A DNA stretch of 13,004 bases from Bacillota bacterium (GTDB lineage: Bacteria > Bacillota_A > Clostridia > Clostridiales > Clostridiaceae): positions 1 through 13,004 of the forward strand of contig JAKBFR010000061.1 of the NCBI GenBank assembly GCA_021837545.1, read 5' to 3'. Made by a program: the position numbers and the translations under genes. Shown here in pieces: positions 11,753 through 13,004 of the stretch; within the stretch, counting starts at the first letter, position 1; each line of letters starts with the position of its first letter. The notes beneath the pieces were generated by a model that had not been told where the DNA came from, made no database searches, and was given only the letters and a program-made list of their open reading frames with translations.

Positions 11753-11890
11753 TTATATATTAAAATTAAATGCCAACTTCTAAAAACCCACGATATTTAT
11801 TAGTCGCCTTGTGGCATCCAGGCGAAAGTTGGTTAGCTTCAACTTCAAAGCTCTAAGCTCTGCACTAATTTAATTATAGTTTAATTATCC
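11753..11890 (-). ncRNA. Candidate structured RNA ahead of a terminator
   Basis: ccaactt (11773-11779) pairs with aagttgg (11826-11832) and encloses cgcct/aggcg (11805-11809 and 11820-11824). The same aagttg can pair instead with caactt at 11840-11845. Two exclusive pairings followed by an intrinsic terminator on the minus strand fit an attenuator or small RNA. No known riboswitch core is recognised, and no promoter is certain. Confidence 0.35.
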
Positions 11891-12400
11891 AATAGTTTCA
11901 ATATTATTGTTTCAGCCTTTATAAACTTAGTATCAATGCATTTCTAATGGTTCTATAGTAACCTCGGCAATATTTATACAACTCTAATATATAGTATTTT
12001 TAATCTTAAAACAAATAGCCATACGTAAGGTATACCTTTGCGTAGGATTAAAAAACATATAAAATATTTTCGTAAAGTATAACAAATGTTTTGTTTTACA
12101 AGTTTATGTTCGTGATTTTGAATACAGATCCTAATCCAATCCCTTGCCGACATTTAACGTTATTTTGCCGACACATTTTTTAGAAGAGAATACGTCAATT
12201 GAAACCATCTTGATTTTTATCAAATGATATGTTAGTAGGCGTCCCACCTTATAAATGTATTGTTTTATTTTTAAAGTGTTTTATCTAAAATATGTTATCA
12301 AAACTTAGGATATAGGCTTATTTGGGATATTTTAGGACATTAGGCATAATGTCAACAGGACAATAACGATAAAAAATCAAAGGATATTGAGATAACTAAA
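11891..12400. other. Non-coding region with duplicated and iteron-like DNA
   Basis: No gene is seen. It holds the second copy of the 10393-10567 segment, with an insertion around the palindromic cgtaaggtataccttt (about 12025-12040). Two ccgaca words near 12147 and 12168 (ttgccgacattt, ttgccgacacattt) resemble the first half of the rep iteron accgacattaagtaacc. Confidence 0.4.
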
Positions 12401-12418
12401 ACTAATTAGGTGTATTAT

Positions 12419-12532
12419 ATGCTAGGAGTTAATTTTGAAAAAGAGATAACATTAGAAGAAATGTTCGATTGGATGGGTAAATGCAAAGGATATAAGGCTA
12501 CAAAACAAGAATTTAAGTCTACAATCCTTTAA
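12419..12532 (+). CDS. Small hypothetical protein (37 aa)
   Basis: A 37-codon ORF starting ATG with AGGTG seven bases upstream. The product (MLGVNFEKEITLEEMFDWMG, then a basic KCKGYKATKQEFKS tail) is soluble and charged; I do not recognise it. Its last codons form one arm of the terminator at 12514-12559. It may be a real small protein or the N-terminus of a longer lost gene. Confidence 0.45.
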   Translation: MLGVNFEKEITLEEMFDWMGKCKGYKATKQEFKSTIL

Positions 12533-12559
12533 AATAATGCTTTCAGGATTGTAGACTTA
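12514..12559 (+). terminator. Terminator with 15-bp stem
   Basis: taagtctacaatcct (12514-12528) and its exact complement (12545-12559) enclose a 16-base loop holding the stop codon of the 37-aa ORF; T-rich sequence (attgctttgttttt) follows. Confidence 0.75.
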
Positions 12560-12573
12560 TTATTGCTTTGTTT

Positions 12574-12603
12574 TTGAAATTAACTTAATTGTTATTGTAT
12601 TAT
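12574..12603 (+). promoter_or_regulatory. Promoter upstream of the junction RNA
   Basis: TTGAAA (12574-12579), an 18-base spacer and TATTAT (12598-12603). Transcription would start near 12610 and run into the structured region at 12705. No protein gene follows on this strand before the contig end or after the join. Confidence 0.5.
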
Positions 12604-12704
12604 TCTTAGCTTATTTTTAGACTTAGTGGAAATAAAAAAGATGACATCTATTATGTACTTCTCTTATTCATTCAATTTCTTATTAAATTTTTTTCATTAT
12701 CCCC

Positions 12705-12900
12705 GGTAGGAAGTGGAGAGTCAAGCAGAAAAATCGAACTTGTTCGGCTTGCTTTATTGCTTAATATCTGAACGTAGAGAAGATATTTACAGCAATAAAG
12801 TTTTTACTGCGGTGTGAAGGCATCTATGCCGGAGCATGACTTGAAACTTCCTACCCCTTGTGAGAATTGAAATAACTTTGGCTGAAAGCAAGCTATTTCA
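12705..12900 (+). ncRNA. Candidate multi-stem structured RNA
   Basis: P1: ggtaggaagt (12705-12714) pairs exactly with acttcctacc (12846-12855). Inside it agtca (12719) pairs with tgact (12837). P2: caagc/gcttg plus cgaac/gttcg (12722-12751). P3: ctttattgct plus aatatct (12752-12769) pair with agatatt and agcaataaag (12781-12800), 17 bp. P4: ggca/tgcc (12819-12830). A further hairpin, tgaaataact/agctatttca (12868-12900), follows and crosses into the terminal repeat. Unpaired stretches are purine-rich (gaacgtagaga, ggag). There is no coding frame. It resembles a large ornate RNA of the kind found on plasmids and phages, but I cannot match it to a named class. Strand is inferred from the promoter at 12574. 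Confidence 0.6.
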
Positions 12901-13002
12901 GTGAACATTTATGTATTCTTTAACACCAGAGTTTTAATATGGTTACCTTACACATATTAAACTTTTCTGCTGTGCATCATTTGTATCTATACCCCCATTT
13001 TA
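12877..13002. repeat. Right copy of terminal direct repeat
   Basis: Identical to bases 1-126. Joining the ends removes one copy and leaves a circle of about 12,876 bp in which the structured RNA region is continuous. Confidence 0.85.
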
Positions 13003-13004
13003 AT

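Noticed and set aside
11572..11763. Plus-strand 63-aa frame
   Set aside because: It is made up of the hairpin at 11608-11637 and the terminator at 11734-11752, with no ribosome site.
11773..11832. tRNA-like fold with a 7-bp outer stem
   Set aside because: No T-loop or anticodon arm of the right shape, and the D-arm is missing.
12705..12855. Group II intron end or known riboswitch
   Set aside because: No domain V signature, no intron-encoded protein and no recognised riboswitch core.

Overview
The window reads as one complete small plasmid from a low-GC Firmicute, most likely a Clostridium. The base composition is very AT-rich, the Shine-Dalgarno sites are strong (GAGGTG or AGGAGG type), codons are A/T-ending, and the proteins are of clostridial type. 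Bases 1-126 recur exactly at 12877-13002. This is best explained as the overlap of a circular assembly, giving a replicon of about 12,876 bp. No chromosomal housekeeping gene, tRNA or rRNA is visible.

Layout on the circle. (1) 218-1531, minus strand: a small unknown gene, a VbhA-like orphan antitoxin and a ribbon-helix-helix (RHH) protein. Upstream of the RHH gene is a hairpin plus a TTATCCTGC nick-like sequence resembling the IncP/MOBP origin of transfer. No relaxase gene is present. (2) 2239-4638: replication module. It holds a Rep_3-type initiator gene (minus), a consensus promoter overlapped by an inverted half-iteron operator, and five 17-bp iterons spaced 33/22/33/22 bp. A plasmid protein gene follows whose coding sequence carries paired attactt motifs 11 bp apart. 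(3) 4652-6476: an RHH plus coiled-coil protein (segregation candidate) and a compact tyrosine recombinase. The recombinase promoter sits inside a large inverted repeat. (4) 6698-8200, plus strand: an ECF sigma factor and its membrane anti-sigma partner (DUF4367-like). (5) 8199-9280: a patchwork of truncated genes and repeated remnants. (6) 9311-10302, minus strand: a HigB/RelE-type toxin and XRE antitoxin module with two large palindromic operators. (7) 10303-12600: mostly non-coding DNA with a small hydrophobic peptide gene resembling a type I toxin, a perfect 30-bp hairpin resembling a MOBV relaxase site, a possible minus-strand structured RNA, diverged duplicated segments and a 37-aa ORF. 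(8) 12705 across the circle junction to about 190: a candidate multi-stem structured RNA.

How it fits together: the Rep/iteron unit copies the plasmid. The recombinase and coiled-coil protein plausibly resolve and segregate copies. The toxin-antitoxin module, and possibly the small peptide, stabilise it. The two oriT-like sites without a relaxase suggest mobilisation in trans. The sigma/anti-sigma pair is the one cargo that could alter host transcription. The most novel candidates are the junction-spanning RNA and the dual oriT-like sites. All family calls come from reading motifs by eye, with no database search.
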